DNA of 64,000 nt from DASRDU01 sp046331565 (GTDB lineage: Bacteria; Acidobacteriota; Blastocatellia; RBC074). The DNA lies in assembly GCA_046331565.1 (NCBI GenBank), contig JAXLQP010000001.1, positions 2,914,001-2,978,000 of the forward strand, written 5' to 3'. Position numbers and translations under genes: made by a program. This document shows, one piece after another, positions 42,581 to 50,899 of this stretch (the first letter of the stretch is position 1; each line of letters begins with the position of its first letter). Under the pieces are notes generated by a model. That model ran no database searches, was not told the DNA's origin, and worked only from the letters and a program-made list of their open reading frames with translations.

Positions 42581-42646
42581 TGGGGATGGAGGATAGGGGA
42601 CAGGGAATGGAAACAAACCAACCCCCAACCCCCAACTCCCAACCCC
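42581..42646 (-). repeat. G-rich dispersed repeat, copy 1
   Basis: On the minus strand this stretch reads GGGGTTGGGAGTTGGGGG followed by a TTGTTTCCATTCCCTGTCC core and a C-rich part. It is a reverse-oriented relative of the element at 59598-59686, sharing the TTGTTTCCAT core. Units repeat with 6-8 base spacing. No gene is involved; the flank to 42699 carries a further TCGCGGTG/TGTGGTGAAAT motif seen near the other copy. Confidence 0.75.
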
Positions 42647-42699
42647 TTCGCGGTGTACCTCTGTGGTGAAATTCGCTGTCCAGTCCTTCGTGTTCTGAT

Positions 42700-44046
42700 T
42701 CAGGTGGACGACGCGCCGGAAACAGAGGCACGATCATTGTTTTCACGCACCTCGCCGCCGCGCCGGATGTCGTAAGCCACATTGACGAAGGTTTGCAAAT
42801 AGGCCAGCGTCGCCACCGAAAGCAGCGCATAGATGAGCAGCGCCGCCGTCGGCGGCCCGGTCAGCCACAACCCGACAAACAGCAGCGCCAGCATCACCGC
42901 CACCGCCAGCCAGCGATACAACACCCGGTACGCCGCGCAGAAGATGGCAATGAAAAGCAGCGTCGCCGTCATCAGGCCGCGCGGTTCAGGCCAGCGCCAC
43001 TGCAACAGCAGCGAAAAGTAATAGACCGCGACCAGCCCGCGCACGAATTTCTGCAACCTGAAATAGTCTTCGTAAAAAAACAGAAAGAACGCGGCCAGTG
43101 CGCCTGCGGCCAGCATTGCGTTCATCGCTCCGCGCGGCACTCCGGCGGCGCTCGTCAGCCATCCGTGCCACGCCAGAATCAGCCACACCGGCAGCGAATT
43201 GCGCACCCACTTGGCCATCCGCGAAGGTTTGATGATGGCCAGATCAATCGCCAGCAGCACGTAATAAATTGTCACCGGCAGCCAGATGCCCGCGAAATGT
43301 TCAGCCAGCGCGCTGCGGCTCATCGCGGCCAGGGTCGCCACCAGCGCCGCCACCAGCGGCACGATTTCATAGGTTCGCAGGTGCGAGGGCGGTTGCCGAT
43401 ACCATCGCTCCATCAGTTCGGCGCTGCGCAATGCCGGGTGCAGCGTGCGATTGATGCTCGCGGCAACCTGCCGCATCACTTCCTGCTGAAACGAGCGGTC
43501 ATCGCGTCGCGCCGCGCACTGCGCCGGATCAGGCCGGATCGGGGCGTGATAACGCACAATGATTTTGGCAGGTTTGGGCAGCAGCCGGTATTTCGGCCAC
43601 GCCCGCGAAGCGCCGCCAATCGTCACCGGCACAATCGGCGCGCCGGTTTCAATCGCCAGTCGCGCCGCGCCGGTTTTCAGTTCGCCCATCGGCCCGCGCT
43701 CAGACCGCTGACCTTCAGGAAAAATGCCGAGCGCCTGCCCGCTTTCGAGAATCCGCTTCGCTTCCTGAAAGGCGCGCTCGCCCTGCCCCTTGCGAATGTC
43801 CACGGGAAACGCGCCCATCTTTGTGATCAGCCAGCCGAGCACCGGAATTCTGAAGAGCGCATCCCAGGCCATGTAGCGCACCTGCCGCCGCAGCGGCAGC
43901 ACCACCAGCAGCGGATCAAGGTATGAAGGATGATTGCCCGCAATAATCACCGCGCCCTCGTCAGGCACGTGATCAGCGCCGTGATATTCGACCGAAAAGA
44001 GAATGCGGAAAAACCAGCGTCCGATGAATTTGAGCAGATTGAGCAT
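42700..44046 (-). CDS. PlsC-type acyltransferase with C-terminal multi-helix membrane domain
   Basis: Residues 1-230 hold a PlsC acyltransferase domain with the H(X)4D motif NHPSYLD (about 38-44) and FPEGQRSERG (about 108-117), which transfers acyl groups to lysophospholipid-like acceptors. The last 200 residues carry about six membrane helices (for example LVAALVATLAAMS, MLAAGALAAFFLFFYE and YRWLAVAVMLALLFVGLWL), unusual for plain PlsC. The extra membrane domain suggests a fused transporter-like or integral-membrane function. The start at 44046 has no clear ribosome site. Confidence 0.87.
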   Translation of the reverse strand: MLNLLKFIGRWFFRILFSVEYHGADHVPDEGAVIIAGNHPSYLDPLLVVLPLRRQVRYMAWDALFRIPVLGWLITKMGAFPVDIRKGQGERAFQEAKRILESGQALGIFPEGQRSERGPMGELKTGAARLAIETGAPIVPVTIGGASRAWPKYRLLPKPAKIIVRYHAPIRPDPAQCAARRDDRSFQQEVMRQVAASINRTLHPALRSAELMERWYRQPPSHLRTYEIVPLVAALVATLAAMSRSALAEHFAGIWLPVTIYYVLLAIDLAIIKPSRMAKWVRNSLPVWLILAWHGWLTSAAGVPRGAMNAMLAAGALAAFFLFFYEDYFRLQKFVRGLVAVYYFSLLLQWRWPEPRGLMTATLLFIAIFCAAYRVLYRWLAVAVMLALLFVGLWLTGPPTAALLIYALLSVATLAYLQTFVNVAYDIRRGGEVRENNDRASVSGASST

Positions 44047-44811
44047 AATCAGGGCTGCGGCTGAAAAAAAATCTGTGACTGCCTGACCTCTTTTGCCTGC
44101 GATTTACGCATTATGTCATGAAAGCCGAAAAACGGCTTTGTCAGGGTTCATTCAGGGAACTGATTTCAGTCGAGTCAGCACAGCACCGAATAATTCGGGA
44201 AGCCCGTTTCTCAGCCCGGGTTTCAGGACTGAAATCAGTTTCCGGTTTTATCCTGTCAGTCATCAGCGTCCCAGCCACCCTCAGATGGCGGCCCGCCGCC
44301 CGGCAAATTCTTGCAGCCGCTCCCGCAGATGTGCTACTTTCTCACGCGTCAGGAACCGATCCTCACTAACATCTGGCCGACCTCTCTCGCACGGACACTT
44401 CCTGGCTGCTCCGTTTTCAGCCCGATGATAGTCTGAAGGAACCTCATCACCCTGATTTACTGAAGCCTGCGCCTCACGACAGCACAGGCGCGTCTGACCC
44501 GTTCAATTTCACCGGTTCACTGACTCAAGGCTGGATGCCAGACTGACGCAACCATCACCCCTGACCGCATCTGGTTGCACGCGACGGCGCAGCATCTGCC
44601 GGCAATCGCGTCCGACGTTTACAGCCGGAAACGCTTACTCACTGGACTCTGTGTACACCTGCTGAGTTGTACCGGCAGGCGCTTGATCTGCCTGACAGCG
44701 TCTGCAATGACGGGCAAAGTGTCTTTGTGCACTTTGTTCCGGCCATTCCGTTTTTAACCCCCGACGCTTTGCCCCCAAAGTGTTCATTGAGGCTGACAGG
44801 GAGAAACTGCT
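44047..44811. other. 765-base intergenic region upstream of a large secreted protein
   Basis: No convincing gene is present; open frames here are poor in structure. Visible elements are a small hairpin (AAAGCCG at 44121-44127 with CGGCTTT at 44133-44139) and a widely spaced 14-bp inverted repeat, AACTGATTTCAGTC (44158-44171) with GACTGAAATCAGTT (44227-44240). The latter could be an operator. The region should contain the promoter of the 44812 gene. Confidence 0.5.
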
Positions 44812-47800
44812 ATGAATCGGCACGCACGACCTTACCTCATGCCAGGCTACAGAAACGCGCGAAGCTGGCGTCATTCATCCTCACTTCGACTTCGCACGCT
44901 GGCCTTGATTGTCTTTCTGGTTCTCACCCTCATTGCCGCACTCGCTTTCTGGCGCTCACGCAGCGCGCTGGCGGCTCAGGAACAACCCGTCGCCGGGCCG
45001 GGCCTGGCGCGCACCGGTTCTGCCGGGCCGAAAACCGCCGCGAGCAGCAGCAAGGCCGGCAGTGTGCTGTTCTTTCACAAATTCACGAGCGATGCCCGCC
45101 GACCATCTGAAGCGAACACGCTGCTGACCATCACCAACACCAATCCGCGTGATGCCGTCGCGGTGCATCTGCTCTTTCTGGCCAACTGCTCGGCCACTGA
45201 CCAGTTTTTCAGTCTCGGCCCGAACCAGACGCGCACGATTCTGACCAGTAAGGAAAATGCCGGAAGCGGCGGCTATGCCGTGGCGATGGCCGTCAACTCA
45301 GCAGGCGTGCCGACTCAGTTCAACTGGCTGATCGGCAGCGCCTCGGTGCGCGATAACAGCGGGCGTGAAGTCAGCTACAACGCCTTCGCAGTAGCCAAGC
45401 GCACAGGCGGGCCGGTCAGCATCAACGGCGATGGCGATGGCGAACTGAATTTCAACGGCGGCGAATATGACCGGCTGCCCAAAACGATTGCGCTCGACAA
45501 CATTCCCAATCAGAACATCGAAGGCAGTTCCGCGCTGGCCACTTCGGTCGAACTTTACAGCCCGTCGGCCACGCCTGATGCCGGTGACTATTCAGCCGTC
45601 AAAATCACGGCGACGGCGCTTGATCAGAACGGCAAGTCATACGCTGAGGTCATTGACAACATCTGCGGCCTGTCGGCCAGCCTGGGCGATGTCTGGTTTG
45701 AGACGCCCATCAACGAAATTGTCACCGCCGGTCGCCCCGGCTGGGCGACCTTCAAGGCAACGGCGCTCGAATCAGGCGAGTCGCTGCCGATGCTGGGTCT
45801 GAGTCTGACTGAAAAAGTCGGCGGCGCAGCGTGGCGCAATGCGCGTCAGATGCAGGTGCTGGAATGGCTCGATACTTTCAAAATGAAAGTCGCGGTGACG
45901 CCGGTCAACGATCCTCCGGCTGACGCGCTGACCCAGGATCAGCCTGAGGCGACCGGTGATTCAGAAGGCGCGAGCGAAACCAAAGCGGGCAGCCTGCTCG
46001 TCTTTCCGCGCTTTGTCACCACCGATGGCGGCAACACGCTGCTCAATCTGACGAACACTGACCCTTCGCAGAAAATCAGGGTGCGCCTGTTTTTCAGCAA
46101 CCTGGCGACAATCTCGCAGATTTCTGACCGGATTATCAGCCTCGCGCCCAATCAGACCACGACGCTTGATCTGTCCGGCATCGTCGCCGAGCAGCGCGGC
46201 TGGGCGCTGGCCATGGCTATTGACAGCGGCGGACGCCCGGTGCAGTTCAATCGGCTGATCGGCAGCGCGCAGGTGCTTGAAAGCCCCGCGTCGGGCGCGG
46301 CCTCAGCCGCTTACAACGCGCTGGCAATTGCCAAAAATTCAGCCGGGCCGGTTGAACGAAATGCCGATGCCCTTTCAGCCGACCTGTTGTTTGATGATGT
46401 GGATTATGACCGCCTGCCCGCGACAGCCGCCTTTGCCGCTGTCCCGTCACAGGATGACAACAATACGCTGCTCGGATTTGCGCGGCCTCCGGCAACGCTG
46501 CTCAATGGCGTCAACTTTCGCGGTTCAATCTTTGCCAATCTCTACGATGACGCCTTCAACACTGCCGCCGCGACGATTGGCAAGACCGAAAACGTGCTGG
46601 GGACGGTGCGCTCCAGCGGCAACAATCCGCATTTTGCCTCGATCATCGGCAAGGGGCATCGCGGCTGGCTGAAGCTGCTTTCGGCAACACCGTTGTTTGC
46701 GTGGGCCAATACGATGGCAACGGCTCCGCTGGCAGTTGCGGGCAATAGCTGGAGCGGCGGCATCAGCGGCGGCGGCAATCTGCATTACCTGACGGCCAGC
46801 GACTTTTTCAAAATCGTGGCTCCGGCCTCGAATCCCAACAATCATCTGCCGGTCGCTGCGGCTGAAACGATTGGCGCGATCATTGAAGCGCGGCGCGGCA
46901 ACGGCACCATCGTCCGGCTTGACGGTTCGGCTTCATCGGACGAAGACCTCGACCCGCTTACTTATCAGTGGACTGACAATGACCGCCTGGTGTCTGACAG
47001 CCGCGTGACCGACCTGCGACTCGGCCTCGGACTGCACAACATCAGCCTCACCGTGACCGACAGCAGCGGGGCCGCAAGCATTCCCTTTGAGCAGCTCGTT
47101 GATGTGCGCGACACGACCGCCCCGCAAATCAGCGGGGTGCCGTCGAGCATCATCAGAAACACCGCTTCGCCCGGTGGCGCAGCGGTCAGTTACCGCCTGC
47201 CGGTCGCTTATGACATGGTTGACGGGTGGGTTCCGGTGACGGCTTCACGCGCATCGGGGGCGAACTTCCCGCTCGGCACGACGATTGTCACCTTCACGGC
47301 CAGAGACCGCTCCGGCAACGTCGCCACGGCGACGATGAACGTGGTGGTCATTCTCGACAACAAGGAAGCGCAGGATGGCGGCACGCCCGGTTCGATTGCG
47401 CCGGTCATGGAAAACATCAACGATCAGTACATTCCGCCGGGCACGACGCGCGACATCCTGCTCAGGGCCACCGATCAGGACAACGATCCGGTGACTTTCA
47501 GCCTGCTCGGCGCGGGGCCGAATGCACAACTCGTTGACGTAAACAGTTCAGCGCGCCAGGCCACGTTGCGCATCACTGCCGCCGCCGACAATCCGGTTTA
47601 TGAAATCCGGGTGATCGCCACTGACAGTCGGCGCGCAACTTTCCGCGCGCTGCCGTTCCGCGTCTTCGTCAATGAGATTGCGAATGATGAAACCGGCAGC
47701 GGCAAAAAGCTGACCAATCGCCCGCCGACAGCCCGCCTCGAACCGCTGCCCGCAGCGATTCAGGCAACCAACAGGGACGGCGCGGTGTTGCAGTTCGACG

Positions 47801-48264
47801 GCTCGAAATCAACCGACCCGGACGGCGACAACCTGACTTTTGTCTGGATGGACAACGGCCAGCAGATCGCCCAGGGCGTGACGGCCACTCCCAGCCTGGC
47901 GGTCGGTCAGCATTCAATCGTGCTGATCGTGTCGGACGGCAACGGTGGCGTCAGCAGTTCCTCACCGGTCAGTGTCGAAGTGCTGCCGCGCTCGCTCAGC
48001 ATCACCAGCGCCACGCCGAAACGCCTGCAAACCGGCACCATCGTCACGATGACGATCAATGGTTCCGGCATCGTGCCCGGCACGCGGGTCAGCTTCAGCA
48101 AGTCCGGTGTCAGCGTCATCAACTATCAGAAAGTCGAAGAAGATCAGATCATCGCCACCGTGCAGATTACGGCGACGGCTGAATACGGCTTCGGCGACAT
48201 TTACCTGATCACGCCCACCGGCAGGAGCGCCCGCCTGCGCAGCGGCGTGTTCATCTCGCAGTAA
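44812..48264 (+). CDS. Large secreted protein with duplicated modules, PKD/HYR/IPT domains
   Basis: The 1150-residue product starts with a basic N-terminus and one hydrophobic helix (about residues 28-48, TLALIVFLVLTLIAALAFW), a signal/anchor. Two homologous modules follow: about 82-350 (SVLFFHKFTSD, LLTITNTNP, AVAMAVNSAGVPTQFNWLIGSA, YDRLPKTI) and about 390-660 (SLLVFPRFVTTDGGNTLLNLTNTD, ALAMAIDSGGRPVQFNRLIGSA, YDRLPATA). C-terminal domains are PKD-like (DGSASSDEDLDPLTYQWTDN), HYR-like (TTIVTFTARDRSGN), a cadherin-like part, a second PKD (DGSKSTDPDGDNLTFVWMD) and a final IPT/TIG-type fold. It is probably a surface or secreted adhesion protein. AGGGAGAAACTGCT precedes the ATG. Confidence 0.85.
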   Translation: MNRHARPYLMPGYRNARSWRHSSSLRLRTLALIVFLVLTLIAALAFWRSRSALAAQEQPVAGPGLARTGSAGPKTAASSSKAGSVLFFHKFTSDARRPSEANTLLTITNTNPRDAVAVHLLFLANCSATDQFFSLGPNQTRTILTSKENAGSGGYAVAMAVNSAGVPTQFNWLIGSASVRDNSGREVSYNAFAVAKRTGGPVSINGDGDGELNFNGGEYDRLPKTIALDNIPNQNIEGSSALATSVELYSPSATPDAGDYSAVKITATALDQNGKSYAEVIDNICGLSASLGDVWFETPINEIVTAGRPGWATFKATALESGESLPMLGLSLTEKVGGAAWRNARQMQVLEWLDTFKMKVAVTPVNDPPADALTQDQPEATGDSEGASETKAGSLLVFPRFVTTDGGNTLLNLTNTDPSQKIRVRLFFSNLATISQISDRIISLAPNQTTTLDLSGIVAEQRGWALAMAIDSGGRPVQFNRLIGSAQVLESPASGAASAAYNALAIAKNSAGPVERNADALSADLLFDDVDYDRLPATAAFAAVPSQDDNNTLLGFARPPATLLNGVNFRGSIFANLYDDAFNTAAATIGKTENVLGTVRSSGNNPHFASIIGKGHRGWLKLLSATPLFAWANTMATAPLAVAGNSWSGGISGGGNLHYLTASDFFKIVAPASNPNNHLPVAAAETIGAIIEARRGNGTIVRLDGSASSDEDLDPLTYQWTDNDRLVSDSRVTDLRLGLGLHNISLTVTDSSGAASIPFEQLVDVRDTTAPQISGVPSSIIRNTASPGGAAVSYRLPVAYDMVDGWVPVTASRASGANFPLGTTIVTFTARDRSGNVATATMNVVVILDNKEAQDGGTPGSIAPVMENINDQYIPPGTTRDILLRATDQDNDPVTFSLLGAGPNAQLVDVNSSARQATLRITAAADNPVYEIRVIATDSRRATFRALPFRVFVNEIANDETGSGKKLTNRPPTARLEPLPAAIQATNRDGAVLQFDGSKSTDPDGDNLTFVWMDNGQQIAQGVTATPSLAVGQHSIVLIVSDGNGGVSSSSPVSVEVLPRSLSITSATPKRLQTGTIVTMTINGSGIVPGTRVSFSKSGVSVINYQKVEEDQIIATVQITATAEYGFGDIYLITPTGRSARLRSGVFISQ

Positions 48265-48300
48265 AAAAACAGGGCAGGGAGAATTCATCTCCCTGCCCTG
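48263..48300 (-). terminator. Terminator between converging large secreted-protein genes
   Basis: CAGGGCAGGGAGA (48270-48282) and TCTCCCTGCCCTG (48288-48300) form a 13-bp stem with a 5-base loop. On the minus strand a T7 run (48263-48269) follows, so it terminates the 48326-50503 gene; it begins at the stop of the plus-strand gene. Confidence 0.85.
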
Positions 48301-48325
48301 CTCACCTTTCCCTGCTTCGCTTCAA

Positions 48326-50503
48326 CTACTTCGGCGTCTTCGCCGTTGCAGTATTCGAGTACGGCGAATTACCGACGCTGTTGTAAGCCCTGACCCGGTA
48401 GACGTAAGTCGTATTGGCTCTGACCGTGTAATCGAAGTAGTAATTCTGATTCGCGGCTGCCGTGCCGATCTGCCTGAAACTGGTGCAACCGGCTCCGGTG
48501 CAGCGTTCGAGTTTGAATCCGTCCTCGTTGTTGCCATTGTCATCCCACGCCAGGCGCATCTGAGTTGCGGCCTGCGCTTCAGCCGTCAGATTCGTCGGAG
48601 CGGGCGGCGTTACGAGTTTCACCGTCACCGTCGCCACATTCGTGTAATCAGAACTGCCGGAGTTGTTGTATGCATTCACGCGATACGAATAAGTCCGGCC
48701 CGCGTAGGCGCCGAGATCCAGATAAGTCGTCACATTTGCGCCGGTGCCCCAGTATGAATACCAGGCCGTACAGTTCGCGCCGTCGCAGCGGTAAACCGTA
48801 AACCCGGTTTCATTCGACGCATTGTCAGTCCAGTTCAGCCGCACATACGAACCTTCCTGAACCGCCGTCAGATTCGTCGGCGCTGCCGGTGGCGGGTCAC
48901 CCAGAATCGTCACAACGACAGTGTTTGTGTAATCCGAGCCGCCCATGAAACCGAGCGCCCGAACACGATAAGTGTAAGTCGTCGCAGGTACGGCAGTGCT
49001 GTCCTCAAAGCCTGTGGAATCCTGGCCGTAAGTCTGTCCGACTTTGGCAAAGTTCGTGCAGTTCACGCCCGCGCAGCGTTCGATCTCGAACCAGAATTCG
49101 TTACTTGAATTATCAGTCCAGGCAAGTTTGCCGACATATTTGACGCCGGTGAAGAAAGAACTCGCACTCAGTCCGGTCGGCGCATTCGGCACCACATCAG
49201 GCAATCCGGTCTGCACGTAACGCGACAACTGCGTCACCCCGGAGTTGAAAACATAGACGCTGTTATCCACTCCCAGTCTGATGCTGATGCCGGGATGATC
49301 GGTGATCGCCCACGCCTTTGTTCCGTCGGCGTTGTATTTTACCGTCGCGCCGTAAAGCGTGCTGATCAGACCGCCGCCGGGACTCGGCCCGCCGCCGCCA
49401 GTGACATAAACATTCCCGCCCGGATCAAGCGCCATCAGGTTCGGCCTCTCGTCATTGTTCCGCGATCCGTCATAACGCTGCGACCAGAGCAGATTGCCAT
49501 TGCTGTCGGTTTTTATCGTGATCCAGTCCAGGTAAGGCAGACTGCCGCTGGTCTGATCAACGCCCGTTGCCGCGACATTGCCGAACACGTCAACGCCGAG
49601 ACGGTAAACGAAATCGCCGACGCTGTAAGTCCGCGCCCAGAGCTGCGCGCCGCTGCTGGCGCTGAATTTGAAGATCGCCATCTGATTCGACGCGGCCTGC
49701 GTCCACTGATGCGCGCCGACGTAAACATCATTATTGAAACCGAACGCCACATCATTGGCCGGGCCGGTGGCGCTCTGATAACTGCGCCACAGCAGGTTGC
49801 CACCAGCGTCATACATCAGCGCCAGAAAACTCTGGCCGCCTTTGCCGACGGCGGCGATTTTGCTGTCATCGGCTGAAATCGCCAGTGCGGATGGTTCATC
49901 AACCGAGTAAGGATCAGTCGTGAATGACCGAATCCACAGCCGCGTGCCATTCGCCGCGTATTTGATGACAGCGAAATCGTGCGTCGTGTTGCCCGAAGAA
50001 TTGGTCAGCCACATGCGGCTGAGGTGATAAGCATTGCCGCTGCCGTCGGCCTCGATGCGCACGGCTTTCATGTACCCGCCACTCAGTTTGTCAGCCCACA
50101 GCAGGTTTCCGTTCGGATCATATTTGAGCGTATAAAAACCGGCAGGATCGTAATTCGAGCCGCTGACAATAGTCGCCGTCACAAACAGATTGCCCGCCGG
50201 ATCAGCCGACAGCCAGGTGCCGGTCAGCCTCTCAGCCGGATCAAAAACCTGCCGCCAGAGCAGCGTCCCTGACCGGTTGAATTTTTTCGTCACAATATAA
50301 TCGCCAACCACGGTGTAGCTGAGCGTGAACACGTTGTCGCTGGCATCAGTGTCCATCATCGCCCCGCTCATGTTCGCTTCGCTGGTGCGCCAGCTCAGTG
50401 TCACCGCCGGATTGCCCTGAGAAAAAGCGGTCGCGCCGCAAATTAACAGCCAGAGCAGGACGGCCACACCTGAAAACCGGAAAGTATGCATTGCCAGTTT
50501 CAT
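48326..50503 (-). CDS. Secreted protein with propeller-like N-terminus and three FN3 domains
   Basis: The 725-residue product has a signal peptide (FSGVAVLLWLLICGATAFSQG). Residues about 35-430 consist of SBBP-like beta-propeller repeats (for example VTKKFNRSGTLLWRQVF, GFYTLKYDPNGNLLW and DWITIKTDSNGNLLWSQRYDG). Three fibronectin type III domains follow (about 440-530, 540-625, 635-725), each with the W-x-D-N-x-S-N/N-E core (LAWTDNSSNEFWFEIERC, LNWTDNASNETGFTVYRCDG, LAWDDNGNNEDGFKLERC). It is likely an extracellular binding or polymer-contact protein. The frame has an upstream gap with an apparent promoter region. Confidence 0.85.
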   Translation of the reverse strand: MKLAMHTFRFSGVAVLLWLLICGATAFSQGNPAVTLSWRTSEANMSGAMMDTDASDNVFTLSYTVVGDYIVTKKFNRSGTLLWRQVFDPAERLTGTWLSADPAGNLFVTATIVSGSNYDPAGFYTLKYDPNGNLLWADKLSGGYMKAVRIEADGSGNAYHLSRMWLTNSSGNTTHDFAVIKYAANGTRLWIRSFTTDPYSVDEPSALAISADDSKIAAVGKGGQSFLALMYDAGGNLLWRSYQSATGPANDVAFGFNNDVYVGAHQWTQAASNQMAIFKFSASSGAQLWARTYSVGDFVYRLGVDVFGNVAATGVDQTSGSLPYLDWITIKTDSNGNLLWSQRYDGSRNNDERPNLMALDPGGNVYVTGGGGPSPGGGLISTLYGATVKYNADGTKAWAITDHPGISIRLGVDNSVYVFNSGVTQLSRYVQTGLPDVVPNAPTGLSASSFFTGVKYVGKLAWTDNSSNEFWFEIERCAGVNCTNFAKVGQTYGQDSTGFEDSTAVPATTYTYRVRALGFMGGSDYTNTVVVTILGDPPPAAPTNLTAVQEGSYVRLNWTDNASNETGFTVYRCDGANCTAWYSYWGTGANVTTYLDLGAYAGRTYSYRVNAYNNSGSSDYTNVATVTVKLVTPPAPTNLTAEAQAATQMRLAWDDNGNNEDGFKLERCTGAGCTSFRQIGTAAANQNYYFDYTVRANTTYVYRVRAYNSVGNSPYSNTATAKTPK

Positions 50504-50899
50504 AAACCCCTCCCCTGAATGCAGGCAGTGTCACACACCACTACCCGTTAAGTAGTCAGAACACACTTCAACCCTGAATTATTAACAGGAACTGCTTGAA
50601 TCAGCGGGGATGTGTGTCTGAAAAGTGCAATCCTTATTCCGCGTCATTAACCAGACACACGGCAGGCCGAAAGCCACAGCCCCGCCGACAGAAAGGCTTC
50701 AGGGTCGGGGAATTTCTCAGACTGCGCAGGTAAAAAGCCACGACAGGTGCTTCAATTTCCGCAGCGTCCGGTCTTCGCCAGTCCTGCCGCCGATCAGCCG
50801 GATCACCCTCCCTGCACTGCCAGTCGCTGGCCAAAGCCCAAAAAGGGCGCTGGCGAAACTGTCTTTCGCCAGCGCCCCGGTAAATTCGGGCAGAATTTC
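50504..50899. other. Intergenic region upstream of the FN3 protein with a minus-strand terminator
   Basis: The 396-base gap holds a hairpin GGGCGCTGGCGAAA (50845-50858) / TTTCGCCAGCGCCC (50864-50877), with T4 on the minus strand (50841-50844), which terminates the 50900-53545 gene. The rest (50504-50840) should contain the promoter of the 48326-50503 gene. No other gene or RNA is recognised. Confidence 0.6.

Noticed and set aside
42793..43926. Long plus-strand open frame rich in Arg, His and Gln
   Set aside because: It is antisense to the PlsC gene, which has intact catalytic motifs; the composition is typical of a shadow frame.
44093..44428. Small plus-strand open frame in the 765-base gap
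   Set aside because: Ser/Arg-rich, no ribosome site, no recognisable family.
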